A DNA stretch of 64,000 nucleotides. Origin: Saccharothrix violaceirubra. Lineage in GTDB: Bacteria; Actinomycetota; Actinomycetes; Mycobacteriales; Pseudonocardiaceae. The notes under the pieces are model-generated. The model had not been told where the DNA came from. It saw nothing but the letters and a program-made list of their open reading frames with translations, and did no database searches. The stretch lies in NCBI RefSeq assembly GCF_014203755.1, contig NZ_JACHJS010000001.1, forward strand, positions 3,534,001-3,598,000, given 5' to 3'. Position 1 is the first letter of the stretch. Every line of letters starts with the position of its first letter. The position numbers were made by a program, and so were the translations under genes. Shown here piece after piece: positions 7,222 to 16,176 of the stretch.

Positions 7222-9210
7222 GTGAACGCTCAGGAACGCATCCGGGAACTCGCCGATCAGATCGTGTCGTTGCGCGACGCCTACTACAGCGGTTCGCCGC
7301 TGGTGGCCGACGCCGAGTACGACGCGATCGAGGACGAGCTGCGCGCTCTCGTGGCGGCCCATCCCGAGTGGACGCCGGACCCGAATCCGCTGGAGCAGGT
7401 GGGTGCGCCGGCCGTGCTGCACGCCCCGGTACGGCATTCGCGTCCGATGCTGTCGTTGGAGAAGGCGACGAAGCCCGAGCAGGTGGCGGCGTTCTTCGAC
7501 CGGTTCCCGGGCCAGCCGGTCGTGGTGATGCCCAAGCTGGACGGGTTGTCGCTGGCGCTGGTGTACGAGGACGGCCGGTTGGCGCGGGCCGTCACGCGCG
7601 GTGACGGCACGACCGGCGACGACGTGACACCGCTGGTCAGGGCATTGGTGGACGGCGTGCCGCCGAAGATCGACACGTCCGGGCGCGTCGAGGTGCGCGG
7701 CGAGGCGGTCATGCTGCGGTCGACGTTCGCGGCCTACAACGAGACGCACCAGGACAAGCCGTTGATCAACCCGCGCAACGCGGCGGCGGGCACGCTGCGG
7801 GCCAAGGACCCGGCGGCGGTGGCCGGGCGGCGGATGGTGTTCTTCGCGTTCGACCTGGACGCCTCGGACGGCGCGGCGGCCGATCTGGAGCAGGGGCTGC
7901 GGACGTTCGGGTTCACGGTGGCGGACATGCGGCACTGCTCGGACGCGGCGGCGGCCCAGGACGTGATCTCCGACATCGAGCGCGAGCGCAACGAGCTGGA
8001 CTACGACCTCGACGGCGCCGTGCTGCGGCTGGCCAACCGCGACGCATACTCGGCCGCCGGCACCCGGTCGAACTCCCCGCGCGGCGCGCTGGCGTACAAG
8101 TTCGCGGCCGAGGAGAAGACCACGGTGCTGGCGGACGTCGTGTGGGACGTGGGCAAGACGGGCAAGATCGCGCCGGTGGCGTGGTTGGAGCCGGTGTTCG
8201 TGGGCGGCACGACGGTCACCAGGGCGACCTTGGCCAACCAGGAGGTCATCCGCGCCAAGGGCATCCGCATCGGCGACACGGTGCTGGTCCGCCGGGCCGG
8301 CGACGTGATCCCGTTCGTGGCGGGGGTGCTCGACGAGTCGAAGCGCACGGGCGAGGAGCAGGAGATCGTGCCGCCGACGCATTGCCCGTCGTGCGCACAA
8401 CCGTTGACCGAACAGGGCAACAGTCGCGAGCTGTTCTGCACCAACGTGGCCTGCCCGGCGCAGACCGTGCGCCGCCTGATCCACTGGGCGTCGCGCGCGG
8501 CGGCCGACATCGACGCGATCGGTCCGGTGTGGATCGAGCGCCTGGCCGAGACCGGCCTCCTGGAGAACCCGTCGGATTTCTACACCCTGACCAAGGAACG
8601 CCTGCTGGAGTTCGACCGGGTGGGCGAGACCTCCGCGACCCGGATGATCGAATCGATCGACAAGAGCCGCGCGGTCGGCCTGCGCCGCGCCTTGATCGGC
8701 CTGGCGATCCCGATGGCGTCGGAAGGCACGTCCGCCCGCCTGTGCAAGGCCGGTTTCGGCTCGCTGGAGGAAGTCGCCGACGCCGGCGAGGAACGCCTGG
8801 TGGCCGTGGAGGACATCGGCCCCAAGGTGGCCGCCTCGCTGACCGAACACCTGGCCCGCCTGCGCCCGGAACTGGAACGCCTGCGCGAACGCGGCGTATC
8901 ACTGGACGTCCGCGAGGAAGACCTCCCGGCCGTGGTCGCCTCCGACGCGCCGTTGGCCGGAAAGACCATCGTCATCACCGGAACCATCAGCGACCCCCGC
9001 TCGGGCGAGAAGGTCCCGCGCCCCACTTTCCAGCGCCTGTGCGAAAAGGCCGGCGCCACCGCCACCTCGTCGGTCTCGGCCACCACCGACCTGCTCGTGA
9101 CGGGCGCGGACGTCGGCGCCGCGAAGCTGACGAAGGCGGAGAAGCACGACGTGGAGGTAGTGGACCAGTCGGTGATCTGGGCACAACTGATCGCCGCCGG
9201 CATCGCCTGA
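7222..9210 (+). CDS. ligA: NAD-dependent DNA ligase, divergent LigA-type
   Basis: About 662 residues in canonical LigA order: domain Ia (DAEYDAIEDELRAL), nucleotidyltransferase with the adenylated lysine (MPKLDGLSLALVYEDGRL), NPRNAAAGTLR, OB fold (GDTVLVRRAGDVIPFVAGV), a four-cysteine zinc finger (CPSC with FCTNVACPAQ), helix-hairpin-helix repeats (VEDIGPKVAASL) and a C-terminal BRCT domain (GKTIVITGTISDP). It seals nicks using NAD+. GGAGG at 7204 suits TTG 7213 as well as GTG 7222. Several normally invariant stretches differ: the NAD-recognition segment reads AYYSGSPLVADAEYD, one residue short of the usual form, and the HhH region is altered. It may therefore be a second ligase rather than the essential one. 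Confidence 0.88.
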   Translation: MNAQERIRELADQIVSLRDAYYSGSPLVADAEYDAIEDELRALVAAHPEWTPDPNPLEQVGAPAVLHAPVRHSRPMLSLEKATKPEQVAAFFDRFPGQPVVVMPKLDGLSLALVYEDGRLARAVTRGDGTTGDDVTPLVRALVDGVPPKIDTSGRVEVRGEAVMLRSTFAAYNETHQDKPLINPRNAAAGTLRAKDPAAVAGRRMVFFAFDLDASDGAAADLEQGLRTFGFTVADMRHCSDAAAAQDVISDIERERNELDYDLDGAVLRLANRDAYSAAGTRSNSPRGALAYKFAAEEKTTVLADVVWDVGKTGKIAPVAWLEPVFVGGTTVTRATLANQEVIRAKGIRIGDTVLVRRAGDVIPFVAGVLDESKRTGEEQEIVPPTHCPSCAQPLTEQGNSRELFCTNVACPAQTVRRLIHWASRAAADIDAIGPVWIERLAETGLLENPSDFYTLTKERLLEFDRVGETSATRMIESIDKSRAVGLRRALIGLAIPMASEGTSARLCKAGFGSLEEVADAGEERLVAVEDIGPKVAASLTEHLARLRPELERLRERGVSLDVREEDLPAVVASDAPLAGKTIVITGTISDPRSGEKVPRPTFQRLCEKAGATATSSVSATTDLLVTGADVGAAKLTKAEKHDVEVVDQSVIWAQLIAAGIA

Positions 9211-9234
9211 CCACGACGACAAGATCAACCACCG

Positions 9235-9276
9235 CGACCGGTGGCATGTCGGGCACCCACGACATGCCACCGGTCG
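9235..9276 (+). terminator. Strong terminator hairpin after the ligase gene
   Basis: A perfect 17-bp stem (left arm CGACCGGTGGCATGTCG at 9235-9251, right arm 9260-9276) with an 8-base loop lies 25 bp after the ligase stop. No U-tract follows. Confidence 0.85.
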
Positions 9277-9580
9277 ACGACACGACGGGGTACGGGCACC
9301 ATCACGACCAACCCCGCTATCCACCCGCGCAGAACCCCATACGAAGCATGGGCAGCATGCCGATCAGCCCGCTACCTGCGCGCACAGGTCCCTATGCCGT
9401 GCACCGGCAGCATCTGACTCGACCCACGACGGCGGCGCACCCGGGGCCGATCCCCCTGAGTGGCCCTCCCCGGTGGTCGGCCCGAGCGGCGAGCGACCGC
9501 TTGCACAGCTTCCCCGACTCAACCCCGGACCAGGCGACCAAGCACCTGTCACCCCATCAAGATGCGGCACACTCGGCGAG
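9277..9580. other. Non-coding gap upstream of the STAND gene
   Basis: No convincing gene is present. The open frames crossing it are extensions of the downstream gene or antisense reads with arginine/proline-rich composition. It presumably contains the promoter of the STAND-P450 pair, but I cannot assign one. Confidence 0.5.
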
Positions 9581-12500
9581 ATGACCGAACGACCCATGTC
9601 CAACAGCGTCGAAAACGCCATCACCGGCTACGCAAGCCACGTCGTCCAAGCCGGCAAGATCTACGGCGACATCAACTTCCACCACCCAGCGCCCCCACCG
9701 GATCCCCCGTACCACCCCCTCCCCTCACACCCACCGGAAGTCTGGCTCCTGCAACCACACTTCGGCGTAGTCCCCTACCTGGGCCGCGAAGACCTGCTCA
9801 CCACCCTCCAAACCTGGTGCGAAACCGACCACCCCTTCGCCATCGCCCACATCACCGGCGAAGGCGGCTCAGGCAAAAGCCGCCTGGCAGCCGAGTTCTG
9901 CACCCGCATGACCGCCTGGGCCTCAGGCCGCGCCGGCCCGGAAACCCTTGCCGTCCTGGCCCCCACCACCGACACGGTCCTGACGATCGACTACCCCGAG
10001 CAGGGAACCGCCGTCCTCGGCAAAGCCCTGGAACGACTGGCCACCCGCCCGGACGGCCCTCGAATACGCGTAGTACTCCTGTCCCGCGCCACGCACTGGT
10101 GGCCGGAACTCGACCGAGCCGGCCACCGCACAGCGTCCCTGTTCACCACGCTCCACCTGGACCTGGCCGAACACACCCTGTCCCCCGCGGAACGCCACAC
10201 CCACGCGAAGGCCGCCGTAGATGCCTTCAGCCACCACCTGAACCTGAAACCCGTCCCACCACCGGACGTCACCGACGACGACTACGCCAACCCGCTACTC
10301 GTCCACGTGGCCGCCTTACTCGCCCTACACGGCCACCGCACAGCAAACCCGGTCCGCGAGAACGTCCTGGCCCACATCGTCACCCGGGAACGAAACAGGT
10401 GGACCCGCCTCCTGCCCGCACACCACCTGGCAGACCTCCACGAGACACACGCCTTACGCGCGGTACTCCTGACCCTGCTGACCGCCCCTTCCGCCGCCGA
10501 GGCCGCGGACCGGTTGGCCGCCCTCCCAGAGTTCGCCGGCGAGGCCCAACGGGAACGCCGCAGCCGCATCGCCTACTGGCTGGCCGACCTGTACCCCGGC
10601 GACCCGCTCATGACGTCCTTCGGCCCGGACCTGCTGATCGAGGAACTGCTGGACACCCCGGTGCTCGACGAAGTGGTCACGACGGCGCACACCCACAGCC
10701 CGTCCGGCCGCGTCCGACTGCTCAACACCCTCAGGCTCGCGGCGGAACGCCGACCGACCGTCCGGGCCGCGCTGCACAAGTACCTGATCTCCAGCATCGA
10801 CGTCCTCGCGCACCAGGCCCTGGACGCTCCGAACGGCCTGCTGACCGACGCCGTGGACAGCGCACTGACGCTCTGCGCCGAACGCGACGACCCGCATCTG
10901 GCCCTTGCCTGCGTCGAACTGCGCAAGGCTCTACCCCTGGATCACGAGCGCGACGCCCGACTGCTGTGCACCATCACGCAGGCGCTCCTGCCACTCTCCC
11001 GGAGACTGGCGGAGAAAGACCCCAAGGACGGCCTGGTAGCCCTTCGACTGTCCCTGAGCCTGTTGAGCCACAACTGCCTCCAGGCAGGCCGGTTCGAGGA
11101 CGCGCTCGCAGCCAACACCGAATGCGTGGACGTCTCCCGCCGACTTGTCGAGAACGACGACGGACACCGCACGTCCCTGGCCTTCGACCTGGGCAATCTC
11201 GCCGTGGGCAATGTCCATGTCGGCCGACTCGACGACGCCCTCGCCGCCGCCGTGGAGTCCGTCGCGGTGGCCCGCGAGATACCCGAGGACGAGAACACGG
11301 CCGCCCTCGCCTTGATCAAGTTGAGCGGCATCCACGCCGAGCTGGGCGAGTACGACGTCGCGCTCACGGCCAACACCGAGTCGTTGGCTGTGCTACGTCG
11401 TCTGGTCGCGTCAGGCGAGAAGTACTACCTGCCCTATCTGGTCCACGCGCTGACCAACCGGGGTGCCATTCTCTCCGGGCTGGGCAGCCATGCCGACGCG
11501 GCGACCACGATCATGGAGGCCATCGACCTGCGCGGGACGCTCGGACGACAGCCAGGCCCGGAACTTCCGGAACCGCATTACGACCTCCACAACCTCTCCC
11601 ATGTGTTGACGAAACAAGGTCGACACGAAGACGCGCTGGCCGCGATCCGCAAAGCGGTCGAAGCGGCCCGAGATCTCGCCGCGGTGAACCCGGCTCGCCA
11701 TCGGGCCATGCTGGTTCGCAATCTCGAGCAGCTCAGCCGGATCCTTCTCCGCCTGGAACGCGCGGACGAGGCGACCGACGCCCAACTCGAGGCGGTCGAC
11801 GTCGCCAGGCAGAGCAGCAGGCCGAACCTGGCGGTAACGCTTGCCGGACTGGTCGCCGTTCTCCTCACGCAGAACCGTCACGCGGACGCACTCCCGGTCT
11901 GTCTGGAGGCGGTGACGCACCTGCGGCAGGTCACCTCGTCACGACCGGACCTGCTGGTCGTGCTCGCCTCGACGCTCGTGGACCTGAACACGATCATGAA
12001 TCGGCTCGGCAGATCGGGCGAGGCTCTCGCAGCCGCGAGAGAAGCGGTCGACACAACGCGCCGCACCGACCCGTTCGCACACCCGGCTCCAGCCGATGCC
12101 CTCGTTACGCTCGCCCACCAATACGCGCGGTCAGGCCGATGGCGGGACGCGGCGGCATGCATCTCGGACGCCGCGGTCCTGTTGCGCATCACCAACAGAA
12201 TCGACCTGCTCGCCGACGTGATGGCCGACCTCGCCGAGTTCCACACTCGCCTCGGCCACGACGGTCCGGCCGCGGCGGCAGCGCTCCAGTCGGTCCGGAT
12301 CACACACGGGACCACACCCACCGACCACGCACTGAAGCTGCTGGGCGAGATACAGCACGCGGTCGGTCGGCACGCCACGGCGTTGAGGACGCTGCGAAAG
12401 GCGGCCGAGCTTTTCGACGACCGGCCGCCGGAACTCGCCCAGATCCTGCACAGCCTCGCGGACCTCCGGGCAAGACAGGGCCGGTATGCCGACGCGATCG

Positions 12501-12790
12501 TCGACTGCCGCCGGGGCAACGAGCTGTACGAGTTGCTCGCGACCCGGGACGAAAGCCGTTACCTGGACCAGTTCGCGCACTCGTCGAGCAAGCTCAGGGC
12601 GTTGCTCATCCGCGTAGGACGCGTCGAAGAAGCATTACCCGTGGCACGGCGGCACGTGAAGATCGCACAGCGCCTGGCCGCCGGGAACCCGCGCTTCAAG
12701 GAGGTCGCGGCCGAAGCCCGGTCCGGCCTCGCCGAGGTGTTGAGCCACCTGGGTCGGTTCGCCGCAGCACGACGGGCAGGGGAATCGTAG
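9581..12790 (+). CDS. STAND (NLR-like) NTPase with N-terminal RHIM-like amyloid motif and TPR repeats
   Basis: A 1069-residue signalling NTPase. Residues 14-35 carry a Gly/Val/Gln-rich motif (ITGYASHVVQAGKIYGDI, continuing NFHH) that resembles actinobacterial NLR-associated amyloid motifs and the RHIM core (V/I-Q-x-G). A proline-rich linker follows, then a P-loop (TGEGGSGKS, residues 92-100), a Walker B-like VLTIDYPE (Asp137) and a sensor-like VVLLSRATHWW. From about residue 440 to the end there are many TPR-type helices (for example EDALAANTECVDVSRRLVE). STAND proteins oligomerise when the repeat domain detects a trigger, and the N-terminal motif would template an effector. ATG 9581 begins MTERPMSNSVEN. 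The P450 follows after 10 bp. Confidence 0.88.
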   Translation: MTERPMSNSVENAITGYASHVVQAGKIYGDINFHHPAPPPDPPYHPLPSHPPEVWLLQPHFGVVPYLGREDLLTTLQTWCETDHPFAIAHITGEGGSGKSRLAAEFCTRMTAWASGRAGPETLAVLAPTTDTVLTIDYPEQGTAVLGKALERLATRPDGPRIRVVLLSRATHWWPELDRAGHRTASLFTTLHLDLAEHTLSPAERHTHAKAAVDAFSHHLNLKPVPPPDVTDDDYANPLLVHVAALLALHGHRTANPVRENVLAHIVTRERNRWTRLLPAHHLADLHETHALRAVLLTLLTAPSAAEAADRLAALPEFAGEAQRERRSRIAYWLADLYPGDPLMTSFGPDLLIEELLDTPVLDEVVTTAHTHSPSGRVRLLNTLRLAAERRPTVRAALHKYLISSIDVLAHQALDAPNGLLTDAVDSALTLCAERDDPHLALACVELRKALPLDHERDARLLCTITQALLPLSRRLAEKDPKDGLVALRLSLSLLSHNCLQAGRFEDALAANTECVDVSRRLVENDDGHRTSLAFDLGNLAVGNVHVGRLDDALAAAVESVAVAREIPEDENTAALALIKLSGIHAELGEYDVALTANTESLAVLRRLVASGEKYYLPYLVHALTNRGAILSGLGSHADAATTIMEAIDLRGTLGRQPGPELPEPHYDLHNLSHVLTKQGRHEDALAAIRKAVEAARDLAAVNPARHRAMLVRNLEQLSRILLRLERADEATDAQLEAVDVARQSSRPNLAVTLAGLVAVLLTQNRHADALPVCLEAVTHLRQVTSSRPDLLVVLASTLVDLNTIMNRLGRSGEALAAAREAVDTTRRTDPFAHPAPADALVTLAHQYARSGRWRDAAACISDAAVLLRITNRIDLLADVMADLAEFHTRLGHDGPAAAAALQSVRITHGTTPTDHALKLLGEIQHAVGRHATALRTLRKAAELFDDRPPELAQILHSLADLRARQGRYADAIVDCRRGNELYELLATRDESRYLDQFAHSSSKLRALLIRVGRVEEALPVARRHVKIAQRLAAGNPRFKEVAAEARSGLAEVLSHLGRFAAARRAGES

Positions 12791-12800
12791 AGTCCCGGTC

Positions 12801-13961
12801 ATGTTCCAGGCCCGATGGCACGAAGACCGCCTGCTGTTCGCCAGTCGCCCCGCCCTGTTCGCGCTGCTGCGCGCAGGCCGGTTGCTGGGCCCGATCCGCC
12901 ACGTGCCGAAGCTGGGCTGGGTCGTGACGGACCCGTCGCTCGCCCGGAAGATCCTCAACGACGGCGCCCACTTCACGCTGCTCGGCGAAGGCGGCGTGGG
13001 CCACCTGTGGGCGCAGGTCCTGGGCGACTACGTGTACCGCATCTTCGACGGGCCGGGCCACGCCGACCTCAGGAGCCGCGCCCGCGACCTGTTCACCGAC
13101 GCGTCGGCGCAGCAACTGGTGGAACGGGTCTTCGCACCGGCCCTGCGGCCCGCCCGGGACCGGCTGCGTGCCGGACGTGCGATCGACCTGGCCGACCTCG
13201 CACGGGTGCTGGTCGGTCGCATGATGATCGAGCTGTTGGGGCTCGACGAGGCGGACGACGCGCGGCGGGTCTTCGCCACCGGCGAAAGACTGGCCAAGCT
13301 CGCGTTGGGCAGCGCGACGTCGACCACCCTGCCCCGCGCGGTGATCGACCAGGCCCGGCCGTTGATCGCCGGGCTGACGCGCAACGTGCCGCGGGCGTAC
13401 GCGGAGGCCGATCCCGCGACGCTCCTGGGCCGCTGCCGTGAGCTGGGGTTGAGCGAGGAGGAGACCACGGGGCTGGCCGCGTTGCTGATGGTCGCGGGAA
13501 CGGAGACGGCCGCCACCGCGATGACGCGGATCGTCGCGTTGCTCCACGACACGGGTGACCAGCACCGGCTGTTGGCCGACCCGGGGTTGCTCGGGGGCGC
13601 GGTGCGGGAGGGGCTGCGGGTGACGACTCCGGCGCCGGTGATCGGGCGGCACGTGTCCCACGCGGTGACCGTCGGCGGCTCGTCGCTCCACAAAGGACAG
13701 CGGGTGTTGTTGTTGACGCACACGGCCAACAACGCCGTCGGGCCGTTCGACATCGGGCGTCCGTACGCGCCGGAGACCCGGCAGCTGTGGTTCGGCGCCG
13801 GACGCCACCTGTGCCTGGGCGCGGCTTTGGCGCGGGCCGAGATCGGCCACCTGCTGCACGCGCTGTTCGAACCCGGACGGCCCGTCGTGGTGGGTCCGCG
13901 GCGTCCGGCGAGGAACGTCCTCATCCCCGGGTACGAGTCCTTGCCCGTCCGCCTTGCCTGA
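12801..13961 (+). CDS. Cytochrome P450
   Basis: A 386-residue P450 with the conserved elements: I-helix oxygen-activation motif MVAGTETAAT, the ExxR motif as EGLR, and the heme loop FGAGRHLCLGAALAR, whose Cys338 is the thiolate ligand. It starts 10 bp after the STAND gene stop with no terminator between, so the two are probably one transcript. No ferredoxin or reductase gene is adjacent, so electrons must come from elsewhere. The substrate is unknown. The N-terminal 30 residues have no membrane anchor, as in soluble bacterial P450s. The stop codon falls inside the first copy of a 22-bp tandem repeat. Confidence 0.92.
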   Translation: MFQARWHEDRLLFASRPALFALLRAGRLLGPIRHVPKLGWVVTDPSLARKILNDGAHFTLLGEGGVGHLWAQVLGDYVYRIFDGPGHADLRSRARDLFTDASAQQLVERVFAPALRPARDRLRAGRAIDLADLARVLVGRMMIELLGLDEADDARRVFATGERLAKLALGSATSTTLPRAVIDQARPLIAGLTRNVPRAYAEADPATLLGRCRELGLSEEETTGLAALLMVAGTETAATAMTRIVALLHDTGDQHRLLADPGLLGGAVREGLRVTTPAPVIGRHVSHAVTVGGSSLHKGQRVLLLTHTANNAVGPFDIGRPYAPETRQLWFGAGRHLCLGAALARAEIGHLLHALFEPGRPVVVGPRRPARNVLIPGYESLPVRLA

Positions 13962-14024
13962 ACGAACGACTCGCGGTGTCTGAACGCACAATTCGCGGTG
14001 TCTGAACGTATAACTCGCGCGGGA
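13959..14024. repeat. 22-bp tandem repeat, three copies
   Basis: Three head-to-tail 22-base units begin at 13959, 13981 and 14003. They share TGAACG at the start, and the first two end in TTCGCGGTGTC or CTCGCGGTGTC. Variation is concentrated at bases 7-12, and the third unit diverges at its end. The P450 stop codon is the first three bases of unit one. No coding role is likely. Confidence 0.8.
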
Positions 14025-14027
14025 TGG

Positions 14028-14164
14028 GCCGCAGGTGGCTGGGGTCGCCACCTGCTGACCTGGAGGCCGTTGTACATCTGCGGCCCGCCCGAGTCGCCCG
14101 ACCACGCGTTGCCCGTGATCTTGACGTCCGCCGTACCGCCGTACTGCCGGCTCCGCTTCGGCGG
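14028..14164 (-). pseudogene. Remnant of a trypsin-like (S1) serine protease C-terminus
   Basis: Reading the minus strand directly after the TAG of the neighbouring gene (14165-14167) gives YGGTADVKITGNAWSGDSGG, followed by PQMYNGLQVS. GDSGGP is the active-site serine motif of S1 peptidases, and the flanking residues match actinobacterial secreted proteases. Only about 45 codons remain: the His and Asp of the triad, any start and any signal peptide are missing, and the frame runs on into the 22-bp repeats. It is best read as a deletion remnant. Confidence 0.65.
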
Positions 14165-15067
14165 CTACCGCTGTTCCGGTCGCACGGCCGACAACCAGCG
14201 GGTGGCTTCGTCCTCGGGCAGCACGCGGTCCAGCCGCACGGTCGGCACCATGTCCGGGTAGATGCGGCCGGCGTTCCACGAGCGCTCGTAAGGCAATGGT
14301 TCGAGGACGACCACGCGGCGACCGTCGAACACCGGGATGGCGGCCGGGCGGCCTTCGTTCCAGATCCACTCGCCGTGCGCGTCGACGAGGTTGAACTGGC
14401 CGTGTGCGGTCATGCCTTCGGGGTGCGGATCGGCGTCGGTCGCGGCGGCGACCCACTCGGGCGCGGGCGGCGTGCCCAGGAGCAGACCGCTGGACGCGTC
14501 GCCGATCACGGTCGCGGCCAGGAGGGTGTGGAGCTGGAAGTTGTCGGCGATGCCGCCGATCGTGATCTCGAACCCGCGCCCGCTCACCGGGTGCAGCACC
14601 ACGAGGCGTTCGTCGTCCAGCACGGCGAGCAGACCGACCAGCCAGTGCGCGGACTCGACCTCCTCGGCCGCCTTCTCGGCGGCCGAGGCCAGCCGCTCGC
14701 GGTCGAACGGCGCCCGACGGACCCGTTCCTGCTGCAGTGGACCGAGCAGCCCGGCACCCCACCGGTCGGCCTCGGCCCAGCGCTCCTCGAAGGCCCGGCT
14801 CACCCGGTCCACCCACGGGCCGAGGTCGGGCGAGGCGCCCAGTTCGACCAGCGTGCCCAGGATCTCGCCCGCCACCACGCCGCGCGGCCCGACCTGGGGC
14901 ATCGCGGCGGCGAACAGGGCCGCGGCCTCGTCGAGTTCGGCGGGGTCGGCCTCGTCGATGACCTCGCCGAGCGAGCCGGCCGCCTCGTTGAAAGCCGGGA
15001 CGTCCTCCCGGATCACGGCGGCCACCACGACCGCGCTCAACGACACCAGGCCCGGTTCTTCGCTCAT
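14165..15067 (-). CDS. Conserved hypothetical protein (300 aa)
   Basis: An acidic cytosolic protein without signal peptide or membrane helix. The N-terminal half is alpha-helical and rich in Ala/Glu (ERLASAAEKAAEEVESAHWL). The C-terminal half looks beta-rich (WLVGLLAVLDDERLVVLHPV, GRRVVVLEPLPYERSWN). ATG 15067 begins MSEEPGLVSLSAVVVAAVI. I do not recognise a named family. It is divergent from the DUF2867 gene at 15145. Its stop abuts the protease remnant, which continues in the same frame, so the remnant could represent a former 3' extension or an unrelated neighbour brought in by deletion. Confidence 0.75.
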   Translation of the reverse strand: MSEEPGLVSLSAVVVAAVIREDVPAFNEAAGSLGEVIDEADPAELDEAAALFAAAMPQVGPRGVVAGEILGTLVELGASPDLGPWVDRVSRAFEERWAEADRWGAGLLGPLQQERVRRAPFDRERLASAAEKAAEEVESAHWLVGLLAVLDDERLVVLHPVSGRGFEITIGGIADNFQLHTLLAATVIGDASSGLLLGTPPAPEWVAAATDADPHPEGMTAHGQFNLVDAHGEWIWNEGRPAAIPVFDGRRVVVLEPLPYERSWNAGRIYPDMVPTVRLDRVLPEDEATRWLSAVRPEQR

Positions 15068-15144
15068 GGCACAAGCCTAGGGGTACCGGGTGACGGATCA
15101 TGGCGTGAACGACGGACTTCGTGGCACGGACTGGAGACGACGGC

Positions 15145-15720
15145 ATGAGACTTCCCGACACCGCGCACACCCGGCAGCCCTGGCGCATCCACGAGATCGC
15201 CCCCGACTTCCACCTGGAGGACGTCTGGGCGCTGCCGACACCCGGTGGCGTCGACGACTTCCCCCGCCTGGTGCGGCTCACCGCGAACCGCGACGCCGCC
15301 GACACCCCCTCCCGCGCCGCCCGTGCGCTGGTCGTGGTCCGCCGGGTGCTGGGCTCGTGGTTCGGTTGGGACGCACCGGATTCGGGCATCGGCTCCCGGG
15401 TGGGGACGCTGCGCGACCGACTGCCCGCCGACCTGGCGTCCGCCCCGCCCGGACCGGAATTCCCGCACCGGCCGTTCACTTCCGTCTACCTGACCGAGAC
15501 CGAGTGGGCGGCCGAGATCGCCAACCGGACCGTGCACGCGGTCGTGCACCTGGCCTGGGTGCCCGACGGCACCGGCGGCTACCGGGGCCAGATGGCCGTG
15601 CTGGTCAAACCGAACGGCGCGCTCGGCCGGGCCTACATGAAGGCCATCGCGCCGTTCCGGTACCTGGTCGTCTACCCGCCGTTGATCCGGCACTTCGGCC
15701 AGGCGTGGCGCGCGGCCTAA
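15145..15720 (+). CDS. DUF2867-family protein
   Basis: A 191-residue protein resembling the DUF2867 family: a conserved start (IHEIAPDFHLEDVWALPTPG), a central RRVLGSWFGWD motif, and the C-terminal FRYLVVYPPLIRHFGQAW. The family is related to START-like and polyketide-cyclase-like proteins and has no firmly assigned reaction. ATG 15145 has GGAGA seven bases upstream, which beats the upstream GTG codons. Its end overlaps the convergent PPOX-type gene by 4 bp. Confidence 0.8.
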   Translation: MRLPDTAHTRQPWRIHEIAPDFHLEDVWALPTPGGVDDFPRLVRLTANRDAADTPSRAARALVVVRRVLGSWFGWDAPDSGIGSRVGTLRDRLPADLASAPPGPEFPHRPFTSVYLTETEWAAEIANRTVHAVVHLAWVPDGTGGYRGQMAVLVKPNGALGRAYMKAIAPFRYLVVYPPLIRHFGQAWRAA

Positions 15721-16166
15721 GCGGTCCGGTTCGAGTAGGCCCTCGTCGGCCGGACGAGCACGACGGCGCGTCGGTCGGCCGCCATCACGCGGTCGTACTC
15801 GGCCCAGTCGTCGTGCGTGCCACCGGCCGACGTGAAGACCTCGCGCAGCAGCAGGCGCAACTGCTCGGCGTCACGCAGCCACGGCCGGGCGTCGTCGGGT
15901 CCCGCGATCTCTGCCTGACCCTCGACCGTCGCCCACTTCCACCCGGCGCGGAAGGTCACCGAGAGCTGTGGGCGGGCACGGAGGTTGCCGAGCTTCACGC
16001 GGCCGTACGTCACGAAGGCGAGCACGTCCTCGCCGGAGTCCGGGTGTGCCAAGAGGCCGACGTTCACCAGCGACGCCTGGATGGTGTGGTCGGCGCGGAG
16101 GGTGGCGACGACGGCGAGGCCGGATTCGGTGGACGCGAGCGCGGTCGCTTCCCGCAGAGTGGTCAT
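15717..16166 (-). CDS. PPOX-class (pyridoxamine-phosphate-oxidase fold) flavin/F420-dependent enzyme
   Basis: A 149-residue split-barrel protein: GLAVVATLRADHTIQASLVN, VLAFVTYGRVKLGNLRARPQ and a C-terminal strand AVVLVRPTRAYSNRT match the small PPOX/FDOR group, which uses F420 or FMN to reduce or oxidise small molecules. ATG 16166 (MTTLREATALA) fits family starts better than the upstream ATG at 16184. It is the last minus-strand gene beyond the ABC/monooxygenase operon and starts just outside the end of that operon. The substrate is unknown. Confidence 0.85.
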   Translation of the reverse strand: MTTLREATALASTESGLAVVATLRADHTIQASLVNVGLLAHPDSGEDVLAFVTYGRVKLGNLRARPQLSVTFRAGWKWATVEGQAEIAGPDDARPWLRDAEQLRLLLREVFTSAGGTHDDWAEYDRVMAADRRAVVLVRPTRAYSNRTA

Positions 16167-16176
16167 GGGTACACGA

